Of a DNA stretch of 55,993 nucleotides, positions 24,707 to 32,311 are shown piece after piece (position 1 is the stretch's first letter; each line of letters opens with the position of its first letter). The position numbers and the translations under genes were made by a program. Source of the DNA: an uncultured Lachnospiraceae bacterium (lineage in GTDB: Bacteria > Bacillota > Clostridia > Lachnospirales > Lachnospiraceae); assembly GCA_934402515.1 (NCBI GenBank), contig CAKRTZ010000008.1, positions 1 to 55,993 of the forward strand, in the 5' to 3' direction. The notes beneath the pieces are model-generated. The model ran no database searches. It saw only the letters and a list, made by a program, of their open reading frames with translations, and was not told the origin of the DNA.

Positions 24707-25846
24707 ATGTTTAAGAATTACCGACTCCGAGATTTTGATTTTAAGTTAGTTTTGCTGGTGGTGTCACTGACCATTATCGGCATCTTTGCCATCGGGTCAG
24801 CCAAGGTATCAGTCCAGTCGGCCCAGATTAACGGACTGTTGATGGGTGTGGCGGTCATGATATTTCTGGCATTGTTTGACTATTCTATAGTACTAAAATT
24901 CTACTGGCTTTTTTATCTGATCGATCTGGTTCTGCTCATCCTTGTAAACACAGGAATGGGCAGCACCGGAGGCGGTGCCCAGCGCTGGCTGTCTCTTGCA
25001 GGAATTCGATTTCAGCCCTCAGAACTTGCGAAAATTTTATTGATTTTATTTTATGCAGCGTTTATTATGAAATATAAAGATAAGATCAATACGTTCAAAT
25101 TTTTGGCAGCTGCAATCATTCTGGTTGCACCTCCTCTTTACCTGATTTACAGTCAGCCGGATCTGTCTACAACCATTGTGGTTGCAGTGGTATTCTGCAT
25201 TATGCTGTTTATGGGAGGCCTGAGTTACAAGATCATATTTGGGGTACTTGCGGTGGCAATACCATCGGCACTTGTCCTTTTGTATATGATTTTGCAGCCG
25301 GATCAGCAGATTATTGAGGAGTATCAGCAGCTACGAATTTTGGGATGGCTTCATCCGGAAGAATATGCCAACACCATTGCCTATCAGCAGACAAATTCTA
25401 AAATTGCGATTGGCTCTGGCCAGCTTCTCGGAAAAGGCTACAATACCAATGTGATCAGTTCTGTGAAGAATGGAAACTTTATTTCAGAACCGCAGACAGA
25501 CTTCATTTTTGCGGTAATCGGAGAAGAAACGGGATTTGTAGGAGCCTGCGTGGTAATAGCATTGATTATTCTGATTGCATTGGAATGCTGTCTGTGTGCC
25601 AGAAAGGCGAAAGATCTGGGAGGCGTGCTCATTTGTTGTGGGGTAGGAGCGATGATCGGCTTCCAGGGATTTTTCAATATTGGTGTAGCAACAGGAATTA
25701 TGCCCAATACAGGATTACCACTGCCTTTTGTGAGTTATGGTCTTTCTTCCCTGCTTTCCTGCTATATGGGAATTGGGTTGGTGCTGAATGTCAGATTACA
25801 GGCAAAACGGGCTAACCGTGGAGATTACGGGGAACGAATAGGATAG
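24707..25846 (+). CDS. rodA: Rod shape peptidoglycan glycosyltransferase RodA (SEDS family)
   Basis: A 379-residue membrane protein with about ten hydrophobic segments. SEDS proteins polymerise lipid II; RodA pairs with PBP2 in elongation. Family stretches are GGGAQRWLSLAGIRFQPSELAKI, YSQPDLSTTIV and the C-terminal PNTGLPLPFVSYGLSSLL. The Asp-bearing extracellular loop region GYNTNVISSVKNGNFISEPQTDFIFAVIGEETG is present in the expected place (given here as a region, about residues 245-275). RodA rather than FtsW is supported by the adjoining mreBCD and PBP2 genes. Confidence 0.93.
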   Translation: MFKNYRLRDFDFKLVLLVVSLTIIGIFAIGSAKVSVQSAQINGLLMGVAVMIFLALFDYSIVLKFYWLFYLIDLVLLILVNTGMGSTGGGAQRWLSLAGIRFQPSELAKILLILFYAAFIMKYKDKINTFKFLAAAIILVAPPLYLIYSQPDLSTTIVVAVVFCIMLFMGGLSYKIIFGVLAVAIPSALVLLYMILQPDQQIIEEYQQLRILGWLHPEEYANTIAYQQTNSKIAIGSGQLLGKGYNTNVISSVKNGNFISEPQTDFIFAVIGEETGFVGACVVIALIILIALECCLCARKAKDLGGVLICCGVGAMIGFQGFFNIGVATGIMPNTGLPLPFVSYGLSSLLSCYMGIGLVLNVRLQAKRANRGDYGERIG

Positions 25847-25882
25847 TCTTTACTATTAATACATTCAAGAGAGGGAATTCTT

Positions 25883-26278
25883 ATGAACATTGCACTCATT
25901 GCGCATGATGCAAAGAAAAAACTGATGCAGAACTTCTGTATTGCATACAGAGGAATTTTGTCTAAAAATGACTTATATGCAACCGGAACCACTGGCAGAT
26001 TAATTGAAGAAGTAACAAACTTAAATATACACAAGTACCTGGCGGGACATTTGGGAGGAGAACAGCAGATTGGTGCACAGATTGAGCATAACCAGATCGA
26101 CCTGGTAATTTTTCTCCGGGATCCCCTGGCACCCAAGGCACATGAGCCGGATATCAACAATGTCATGCGTCTTTGTGATATGCACAACATACCTCTTGCC
26201 ACCAATCTGGCAACAGCGGAACTGTTGATTAAATCACTGGACAGAGGAGATATTGAGTGGCGTGAAATGTACAAATAA
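25883..26278 (+). CDS. mgsA: Methylglyoxal synthase
   Basis: A 131-residue enzyme that converts dihydroxyacetone phosphate to methylglyoxal and phosphate, a bypass used when phosphate is low or sugar phosphates build up. The family motifs are visible: ALIAHDAKK at the N-terminus, ATGTTGRLIEE binding phosphate, HLGGEQQIGAQI, and IFLRDPLAPKAHEPD carrying the catalytic Asp/His region. A GAGAGGG site precedes the ATG. Its 3' end overlaps the next gene's start by up to 26 bases. Its placement behind rodA ties sugar-phosphate overflow to the cell-wall gene cluster. Confidence 0.96.
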   Translation: MNIALIAHDAKKKLMQNFCIAYRGILSKNDLYATGTTGRLIEEVTNLNIHKYLAGHLGGEQQIGAQIEHNQIDLVIFLRDPLAPKAHEPDINNVMRLCDMHNIPLATNLATAELLIKSLDRGDIEWREMYK

Positions 26279-27269
26279 GAAGTGCCGTATTTTAGCGGTG
26301 ACTCTTGGTGTGCTGGTTTTGGTGGGAGCACTCACCGGTTGCGGAACCGTCAATTACGATATGCAGTATGATACAGATTACGGGGTGAGTTCCTATCGCG
26401 TTAATGTGAATTCCTCTGCGGAAAGGGCAAAATCATTTGCCCAGGATCTGTGTGTGGCGGACGGAGACATTGAAGCAAGCGGACAGGTAAATATGGAGAC
26501 GGCTTCCGTTGCAGGACTTTTTGACTTGAAGGATGCAGATACTTTATATGCAAAAAATATCTATGCAACCATGAATCCGGCATCTCTTACCAAGATCATG
26601 ACGGCATTGACAGCGTTGAAATACGGATCCACGGAACAGGTACTCACAGCCTCAGAAAATTGTGTCATTACGGAGTCGGGGGCTCAATTATCCGGCATCA
26701 AACCGGGAGACCAGATGACTTTGAACCAGGCTTTACATATTTTACTGATCTATTCGGCAAATGATGTGGCAATTATGATTGCAGAGGGTGTTGCAGGTTC
26801 CGTTGACAATTTTTGCAACTTAATGAATGAGGAGGCGGCAGCAATCGGCGCCACAGGTTCTCATTTTCTAAATCCAAACGGACTGACCCAGGAAGGTCAT
26901 TTTGTGACTGGATATGATATGTATCTGATTTTCAATGAGGCAATGAAATATGACCTTTTCAATGAAATCATACAGATGCCTTCCTATACCACAACCTATA
27001 CCCTGGCAAATGGAGAGAGTAAGGAACTGACAGTCAATAATACCAATCGCTATATGCGTGACAATCTGGCAACAGCACCGGAGAAAATTACGGTGATTGG
27101 TGGCAAGACCGGAACAACGGCAGCGGCAGGCCATTGCCTGATTTTGCTTGCCAGAGACTCAGCGGGAAATCCCTATATTTCTGTCATTTTGAATTCAGAT
27201 TCTACTGATAATATGTATTTGCAAATGAATGAATTGTTAGACGAAATCAACAGACAAATCGAAAAATAA
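26253..27269 (+). CDS. D-alanyl-D-alanine carboxypeptidase family lipoprotein (S11)
   Basis: A 338-residue penicillin-binding protein of the DacA/PBP5 type that trims the terminal D-Ala from peptidoglycan stems. The N-terminus is a lipoprotein signal with lipobox LTGC at about residue 30, so it should be tethered to the membrane by a lipid. Active-site motifs are SLTKIM (SxxK), SAND (SxN) and GGKTGTTA (KTG). It lacks the C-terminal amphipathic anchor of PBP5, which the lipid would replace. The start could be TTG 26253 or GTG 26262; the AGGAG at 26245 is slightly too near one and slightly far from the other. Either start overlaps mgsA. Confidence 0.9.
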   Translation: MSGVKCTNKKCRILAVTLGVLVLVGALTGCGTVNYDMQYDTDYGVSSYRVNVNSSAERAKSFAQDLCVADGDIEASGQVNMETASVAGLFDLKDADTLYAKNIYATMNPASLTKIMTALTALKYGSTEQVLTASENCVITESGAQLSGIKPGDQMTLNQALHILLIYSANDVAIMIAEGVAGSVDNFCNLMNEEAAAIGATGSHFLNPNGLTQEGHFVTGYDMYLIFNEAMKYDLFNEIIQMPSYTTTYTLANGESKELTVNNTNRYMRDNLATAPEKITVIGGKTGTTAAAGHCLILLARDSAGNPYISVILNSDSTDNMYLQMNELLDEINRQIEK

Positions 27270-27270
27270 G

Positions 27271-27299
27271 TTGTTTTTTTGTATAATATCACTTATAAT
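27271..27299 (+). promoter_or_regulatory. Putative sigma-A promoter for the Walker-A protein gene
   Basis: TTGTTT (27271-27276) and TATAAT (27294-27299) are separated by 17 bases, with a second TATAAT at 27282. They lie between the carboxypeptidase stop and AGGAGG at 27321. Confidence 0.6.
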
Positions 27300-27335
27300 T
27301 AAGATAGTAAAAATACATTTAGGAGGATGAGTCCA

Positions 27336-27755
27336 ATGGTTCAATTAATCGTAGGAAAAAAGGGTAAAGGTAAGACCAAAGAGTTATTGGATAAGGTAAA
27401 TGGTCAGGTTAAGACTGTTTCCGGCAGCGTTGTTTATCTGGATAAGTCTACAAAACATATGTATGAACTGAATAATAAGGTAAGACTGATCAATGTACCG
27501 GACTATCTGATATCCAGCAGTCAGGAATTTTTGGGCTTTATCTGCGGTATTATTTCCCAGGATCATGATCTGGAGCAGATGTACTTAGACAGTTTTCTCA
27601 AAATTGCATGTGTGGAAGAGGGAGATATCGCTCCTGTTATTGAGAAACTGGAAGAAATCAGCGAGAAATTTCATGTAGACTTTATCCTGAGTGTATCCCG
27701 TGATGAATCAGAACTTCCGGATGCATTAAAGTCAAAAGTCATTATTGCTCTTTAA
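27336..27755 (+). CDS. Small conserved protein with Walker A motif, function unknown
   Basis: I do not know a function for this 139-residue soluble protein. It opens with LIVGKKGKGKTKELL, a clear P-loop (GxxGxGKT) within the first 20 residues, followed by an alternating beta/alpha pattern (VVYLDKSTKHM, VRLINVPDYL) and ends with VDFILSVSRDESELP. The second acidic Walker-B-like strand may be DFILSVS, without a strong catalytic Glu. ATG 27336 is chosen because AGGAGG (27321-27326) is 9 bases before it and directly touches the alternative ATG at 27327. Its own promoter and a strong terminator make it a single-gene unit between wall genes and a division cluster. Confidence 0.8.
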   Translation: MVQLIVGKKGKGKTKELLDKVNGQVKTVSGSVVYLDKSTKHMYELNNKVRLINVPDYLISSSQEFLGFICGIISQDHDLEQMYLDSFLKIACVEEGDIAPVIEKLEEISEKFHVDFILSVSRDESELPDALKSKVIIAL

Positions 27756-27780
27756 GATAAAAAACGATAGAATAAATAAG

Positions 27781-27809
27781 AAACCCTCGGATGTTTCCGA
27801 GGGTTTTTT
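27781..27809 (+). terminator. Strong intrinsic terminator
   Basis: AAACCCTCGGA (27781-27791) pairs perfectly with TCCGAGGGTTT (27795-27805) around a TGT loop, and six T residues follow the GGG. Confidence 0.93.
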
Positions 27810-27834
27810 GAGGGAAAAGGAAGGAGGGAGAGCC

Positions 27835-29226
27835 TTGGCAAAAAATAACATCAGAAAATACCGCAAGCCCATCAATATCAACATTGGAATGATTATTTTC
27901 CTTGCAATTTTTGCTTATCTTGTGATCTGTGTTGTTATGTATGTGAAATCAGATCCGGTGGTGGGGTACGAAGTGAAAAAAGGTTCCCTCTCTGTAAATT
28001 CTACCTATCAGGGGATTGCTCTCAGAACGGAACAGCTTGTGGAGGCACCACGGGCGGGCTATGTAAATTATTATGCCAGAGAAGGGGAACGGGTTGCCGT
28101 GGGCAATCTTGTTTATTCCATTGACGAGACGGGAAGAATTGCGGATTATCTGGGTGAGGCTGCTTCCGGGGAAAATGCTTTGTCAGATAACGATCTTGCG
28201 GAGTTAAAGGCGGATATGGTGAATTTTGCCCATGGGTTTTCCAGTGGAAATTTCAGTTCCATCTATGACTTTAAATATACTCTTCAGGGAACGGTAATGA
28301 AGTTTGCCAACAATGCGTTGTTAGGAAATATTGAGGCTTTGTCGGGATCCAACGGGGCTGTTAACTTGTGCTATGCTCAGAATACAGGCATTGTAGTGTA
28401 TTCTGTGGATGGATTTGAAAATAAACTTCCGGAGGAAATTCGCACAGCCGATTTTGACAGCGAGAACTATAAAAAGACATCCTTACTAAATAATGAATTA
28501 GTTGCCACCGGGGAAAACGTATACAAGGTATGCACATCAGAGGACTGGGAGATCGTGATCCGGGTAGGCAATGACATGGCAGCCGAACTTAATGAACTGG
28601 GTTATGTAAAGGTCCGTTTTTTAAAGAATCAATACGAGTCCTGGGGACAGGTGAAACTGCTGGGGGTCTGTGATGAAGATCCGGATGAAACTTTTGTCTC
28701 TCTGAAATTTAATAATTCCATGGTGACTTTTTGTACGGATCGTTTTCTGGATGTTGAGTTGATTACGGAGGAGGAAGAGGGATTAAAGATTCCCAATTCA
28801 TCCATTGTACAAAAGGAATTTTTCCTTGTGCCGGAGGATTATGTGGTTCAGGGCGGAAACAGCAGTTCCTTTGGAGTCATGAAGGAGACTTATAGTGAAG
28901 ACGGTTCAAAGAGCAGTGAATTTGTAGAAACCCCGATCTATGAACATACAGATAACGAGTATTATCTGGATGACTCTCAGCTTCGAATCGGAGATGTTAT
29001 TGTAAAACCTAACTCTATGGAAACCTATACGGTATCCAAACGGGGCGGACTCATAGGAGTATACAATATTAATAAAGGATATGCGGACTTTAAACAGATA
29101 CAGATTTTGTATCAGAACGATGAGTATTCCATTGTGAAGTCCAATACAGAGTATGGACTGAATGTCTATGATTATATCGCACTGGATGCGGAATCTGTGA
29201 CAGTGAATGATTTTATTTATGAGTAA
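27835..29226 (+). CDS. HlyD-like membrane-anchored adaptor protein without a partner transporter
   Basis: A 463-residue bitopic protein: a basic N-terminal tail (IRKYRKP), one membrane segment at about residues 17-37, and a long extracytoplasmic part. Residues ~45-90 carry a lipoyl/barrel-sandwich-like half motif (APRAGYVNYYAREGERV, then VGNLVYSID), as in HlyD/RND adaptor subunits. The usual long coiled-coil hairpin is replaced by a short helical segment. The start is TTG at 27835, just after AAGGAGGGAG; upstream in-frame codons lie in the terminator of the previous gene. No ABC or RND transporter is adjacent; yggS and sepF follow. A role in envelope or septum assembly is inferred from context only. 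Confidence 0.75.
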   Translation: MAKNNIRKYRKPININIGMIIFLAIFAYLVICVVMYVKSDPVVGYEVKKGSLSVNSTYQGIALRTEQLVEAPRAGYVNYYAREGERVAVGNLVYSIDETGRIADYLGEAASGENALSDNDLAELKADMVNFAHGFSSGNFSSIYDFKYTLQGTVMKFANNALLGNIEALSGSNGAVNLCYAQNTGIVVYSVDGFENKLPEEIRTADFDSENYKKTSLLNNELVATGENVYKVCTSEDWEIVIRVGNDMAAELNELGYVKVRFLKNQYESWGQVKLLGVCDEDPDETFVSLKFNNSMVTFCTDRFLDVELITEEEEGLKIPNSSIVQKEFFLVPEDYVVQGGNSSSFGVMKETYSEDGSKSSEFVETPIYEHTDNEYYLDDSQLRIGDVIVKPNSMETYTVSKRGGLIGVYNINKGYADFKQIQILYQNDEYSIVKSNTEYGLNVYDYIALDAESVTVNDFIYE

Positions 29227-29278
29227 CTATTCAGAGCCATGCAGATTTGCTTTTTGCGAATGGGGTGCTGAATAGTTA
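29224..29278. repeat. Long hairpin spanning the stop codon of the adaptor gene
   Basis: TAACTATTCAG (29224-29234) and CTGAATAGTTA (29268-29278) are perfect 11-bp arms. Inside, GATTTGC and GCGAAT can form a second stem over a TTTTT loop. No T-run follows, so an mRNA stability or processing element is more likely than a terminator. Confidence 0.6.
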
Positions 29279-29305
29279 TCACTTTAAGCAAAAGGATGTG
29301 AGAAT

Positions 29306-29998
29306 ATGATACAGGAAAATTTGAAACAGGTGCAGGAAAATATCCGGGAAGCATGTAAGCGGGCAGGAAGAAATGCAGAGGAGGTTCATTTGATTTCTGT
29401 CAGCAAGACAAAACCGGTGGAAATGCTTCAGGAAGCTTACAACGCCGGAAGCAGGGACTTTGGTGAAAACAAGGTGCAGGAAATGTGTGATAAAGTACCG
29501 GTTCTGCCTGCAGATATCCGCTGGCATATGATTGGACATCTCCAAACCAATAAAATCAAATATATCATTGATAAGGCATATCGTATCCACAGTGTGGACA
29601 GTATTCATCTGGCAGAGGCAATCAGCAGAGAGGCAGCGAAGCATAACGTGTCTGCCAATATTCTGTTGGAGGTCAATGTGGCGGAGGAAGAGTCAAAATT
29701 CGGGGTTCATACGGATGAGGTGATGAATCTGGTACAGGCAGTTTCCAAACTCTCGAATATTCAGGTAAAAGGTCTTATGACCATCGCTCCTTTTGTGGAA
29801 AATCCGGAAGAAAACAGGCAATATTTTCGGATTCTGCGACAATTAGCTGTTGACATAAGTAGGAAAAGCATTGATAATGTTACTATGAATGAGCTCTCTA
29901 TGGGAATGACCGGCGATTATCAGGTGGCTGTAGAAGAAGGCGCAACCTGGGTAAGAGTTGGAACCGGTATCTTTGGAGAAAGAAATTATAAGATTTGA
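29306..29998 (+). CDS. YggS family pyridoxal phosphate homeostasis protein
   Basis: A 230-residue single-domain alanine-racemase-fold protein that binds PLP and buffers its supply, with no established catalytic activity. The cofactor Lys is in LISVSKTKP near residue 36; FGENKVQEM, WHMIGHLQTNK, VNVAEEESKFGV and LSMGMTGDYQVAVEEGATWVRVGTGIFG (residues ~195-222) are family hallmarks. In Gram-positive bacteria this gene normally precedes sepF in the division cluster, as here. Confidence 0.95.
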   Translation: MIQENLKQVQENIREACKRAGRNAEEVHLISVSKTKPVEMLQEAYNAGSRDFGENKVQEMCDKVPVLPADIRWHMIGHLQTNKIKYIIDKAYRIHSVDSIHLAEAISREAAKHNVSANILLEVNVAEEESKFGVHTDEVMNLVQAVSKLSNIQVKGLMTIAPFVENPEENRQYFRILRQLAVDISRKSIDNVTMNELSMGMTGDYQVAVEEGATWVRVGTGIFGERNYKI

Positions 29999-30041
29999 CC
30001 AGTCACTTACGAGACAGTCAGATCAGGGGAGATTGACGACT

Positions 30042-30557
30042 ATGGGCGTAATGGACAAGTTTTTAAATTATATGAAATTAAATCCGGACGATGATGACGA
30101 GTACGCAGATGACGATTACTACGATGAGGATGACGAGGAGGAAACTCCTGCACCTAAGAAGGCAGCTTTTTCCAGAGAAGATCCAGAACCGGAAAGCAGA
30201 CCTGTAAAAAAGGCTCCTGTAAGCAAGGTGACTTCCATACGATCCGTGGGTGGTTCCCGCAATCTTTCTACAGATGGTATGCAGGTATGTGTGATCAAAC
30301 CTACTTCCGTGGAAGATGGAAGAGAGATTACCGAGACTCTTCTGGCGAATCGGACCGTGGTCTTAAATCTGGAAGGCCTGGAGGTGGACATTGCACAGAG
30401 AATCATTGACTTTACTTCCGGTTCCTGCTATGCAATCAGTGGAAATTTACAGAAGATTTCCCACTACATTTTTATTGTAACTCCACCCAGTGTGGATATC
30501 TCAGGAGATTTTCAGGAAATCCTGAATGGCTCTTTCGACGTTCCCATTAATAAATAA
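30042..30557 (+). CDS. sepF: Cell division protein SepF
   Basis: A 171-residue FtsZ-binding, membrane-associated protein that aligns FtsZ filaments at the septum. The N-terminal amphipathic membrane helix (MGVMDKFLNYMKL) is followed by a very acidic Asp/Glu/Tyr linker (about residues 15-36), a Pro/Lys-rich stretch, and the C-terminal SepF domain with VIKPTSVEDGREI, VVLNLEGLEVDIAQRIIDF and YAISGNLQKI. The ATG at 30042 is preferred because AGGGGAG lies about 10 bases upstream and the protein then starts with the canonical helix. Confidence 0.95.
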   Translation: MGVMDKFLNYMKLNPDDDDEYADDDYYDEDDEEETPAPKKAAFSREDPEPESRPVKKAPVSKVTSIRSVGGSRNLSTDGMQVCVIKPTSVEDGREITETLLANRTVVLNLEGLEVDIAQRIIDFTSGSCYAISGNLQKISHYIFIVTPPSVDISGDFQEILNGSFDVPINK

Positions 30558-30567
30558 CGTGTTTTAG

Positions 30568-30594
30568 GGGCGATCTGAACGGATCGCCCTTTTT
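30568..30594 (+). terminator. Intrinsic terminator after sepF
   Basis: GGGCGATC (30568-30575) pairs with GATCGCCC (30582-30589) around TGAACG, followed by TTTTT. Confidence 0.9.
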
Positions 30595-30650
30595 GAGTAT
30601 GTACACAGAAATATACAAAAATAGACAAAGGACAGAAAGAAGGACATTTT

Positions 30651-31751
30651 ATGTCACAGCGTTTACCAATTCTTTATAACAAGAAACCATGTTATGACAT
30701 TGTATTTAGTCACACTTTTGAGGAATTTCCTCAGGAACTGCAGGACTTGGGAGTGGAAAACCGTAAGGTATGTATTTATACGGACTCTAATGTAGAAAAG
30801 CTTTATGCAAAACAGATTCAGGAACTGTTAGAGCCTGTCTGCCGCAAAGTGATCCTGTTTTCTTTCCCGGCAGGAGAAGAGCATAAGACACTGGATACCA
30901 TCAAAGAGGCTTATAAGACATTGATTGAAGCAGGATTTGACAGGAAAGATCTGATCCTGGCATTAGGTGGCGGCGTAGTAGGTGACATGGCAGGTTATAC
31001 AGCGGCAACTTACTTACGAGGCATTGACTTTGTCCAGGTTCCCACCACTTTACTGGCTCAATGCGATAGCAGCATTGGGGGAAAAACCGGTGTGGATTTT
31101 GACGGATACAAAAATATGGTAGGTGCATTTCACATGCCCAGACTGGTTTATATGAATCTTGCCACCTTAAAAACACTGGATGACAGACAGTTCTATAATG
31201 GGTTTGCCGAAGTTATGAAACACGGACTGATTAAGGACGCCATTTTCTATGAATGGCTGATCGACAAGATGTATGAAATCTGTGAGCGTGATCTGGATAC
31301 GTTGGAAGAAATGATTATGCGCAGCTGTACCGTAAAGAAACTGGTGGTGGAGAAGGATCCCACAGAGCAGGGAGAACGGGCACTCTTAAATTTCGGACAC
31401 ACCATCGGACATGCCATTGAGAAATATAAAAATTTTACGTTGTCCCATGGAGAATGTGTAGCATTGGGATGTGTGGCAGCGGCGTTTATTTCCTGGAAGC
31501 ACGAACTGCTTACCATGGAGGAGTATTACGAGGTGCGGGACATGTTCGTGCCTTTCAATCTTCCTATTTCCGTGGAAGATATCGATCCTCAGGAAATATT
31601 GCGTTTAACGAAATCCGACAAGAAAATGAAGGATGGTACGTTACAGTTTATCCTGTTAAAAAGAGTAGGAAAAGCCATGCGGGATACCTCTGTGACGGAT
31701 GAGGATATTCTGGCAGCTCTGGACGAGTTGATTTTTAAAGATGAGGATTGA
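30651..31751 (+). CDS. aroB: 3-dehydroquinate synthase
   Basis: A 366-residue NAD+ and metal-dependent enzyme that closes the ring of DAHP to 3-dehydroquinate in the shikimate pathway. The NAD-binding signature ALGGGVVGDMAGYTAATYLRG lies near residue 105, followed by VPTTLLAQCDSSIGGKTGVD; metal ligands are in NGFAEVMKHG, FGHTIGHAIE and SHGECVALG. No other aro gene is nearby. AGAAGGA precedes the ATG, and its stop overlaps the region just before the lspA start, so the two are one transcript. Confidence 0.95.
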   Translation: MSQRLPILYNKKPCYDIVFSHTFEEFPQELQDLGVENRKVCIYTDSNVEKLYAKQIQELLEPVCRKVILFSFPAGEEHKTLDTIKEAYKTLIEAGFDRKDLILALGGGVVGDMAGYTAATYLRGIDFVQVPTTLLAQCDSSIGGKTGVDFDGYKNMVGAFHMPRLVYMNLATLKTLDDRQFYNGFAEVMKHGLIKDAIFYEWLIDKMYEICERDLDTLEEMIMRSCTVKKLVVEKDPTEQGERALLNFGHTIGHAIEKYKNFTLSHGECVALGCVAAAFISWKHELLTMEEYYEVRDMFVPFNLPISVEDIDPQEILRLTKSDKKMKDGTLQFILLKRVGKAMRDTSVTDEDILAALDELIFKDED

Positions 31752-31753
31752 TC

Positions 31754-32299
31754 ATGGATAAGAAAAGAAAAATTTTACTCTTTATAGATGTACTGGTAGT
31801 GATTCTTCTGATAGGGTTGGACCAGGTAACCAAGTATCTTGCGGTGATAAAACTGAAAGGCAGGGATGCTTTTTCTGTGATTCCCCATGTGTTGGAACTC
31901 AAATATCTGGAGAACCGGGGAGCTGCCTTTGGAATGTTACAAAACCAGAAAGTATTTTTTATCTGTATGGAAGTATTGATTCTGTTGATTGTATGTTATA
32001 TTCTGGCAAAATGTCCGGCGCAAAAAAAGTATCGTCTGGGTCGTATCTGCATGATCGGTATCGCGGCAGGAGATGTGGGAAATATGATTGATCGTGTGAT
32101 GCAGGATTTTGTGGTAGATTTTATCTATTTTGTACCCATCAATTTTCCTATTTTCAATGTGGCGGATATTTACGTTACCCTGTCAACCATTGGCCTGGTG
32201 ATTCTTTTACTGTTTGTATACAAGGAACAGGATCTGAGTTTCTTAAGTTTTCAGCAAAAAAAACTTAGGGATGTGGATGGCTCCAATGGCAGGAGTTAA
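31754..32299 (+). CDS. lspA: Lipoprotein signal peptidase (SPase II)
   Basis: A 181-residue membrane aspartyl protease that removes signal peptides from prolipoproteins, such as the carboxypeptidase encoded at 26253. It has four hydrophobic segments and the family blocks LDQVTKYL, ENRGAAFGML, and the two catalytic Asp motifs GDVGNMIDR and FNVADIYV. The start is ATG 31754, with GAGGA seven bases upstream; a TTG at 31748 would be a poorer start. The aroB stop is two bases before. The RluD-type gene follows after 12 bases, the common lspA-rluD arrangement in Firmicutes. Confidence 0.96.
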   Translation: MDKKRKILLFIDVLVVILLIGLDQVTKYLAVIKLKGRDAFSVIPHVLELKYLENRGAAFGMLQNQKVFFICMEVLILLIVCYILAKCPAQKKYRLGRICMIGIAAGDVGNMIDRVMQDFVVDFIYFVPINFPIFNVADIYVTLSTIGLVILLLFVYKEQDLSFLSFQQKKLRDVDGSNGRS

Positions 32300-32311
32300 G
32301 GAGATATCGTT

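Noticed and set aside
32214..32223. TTGTATACAA palindrome as a second GntR site
   Set aside because: It falls in conserved lspA codons (LFVYKEQ) near the gene's end, with no promoter; likely chance.
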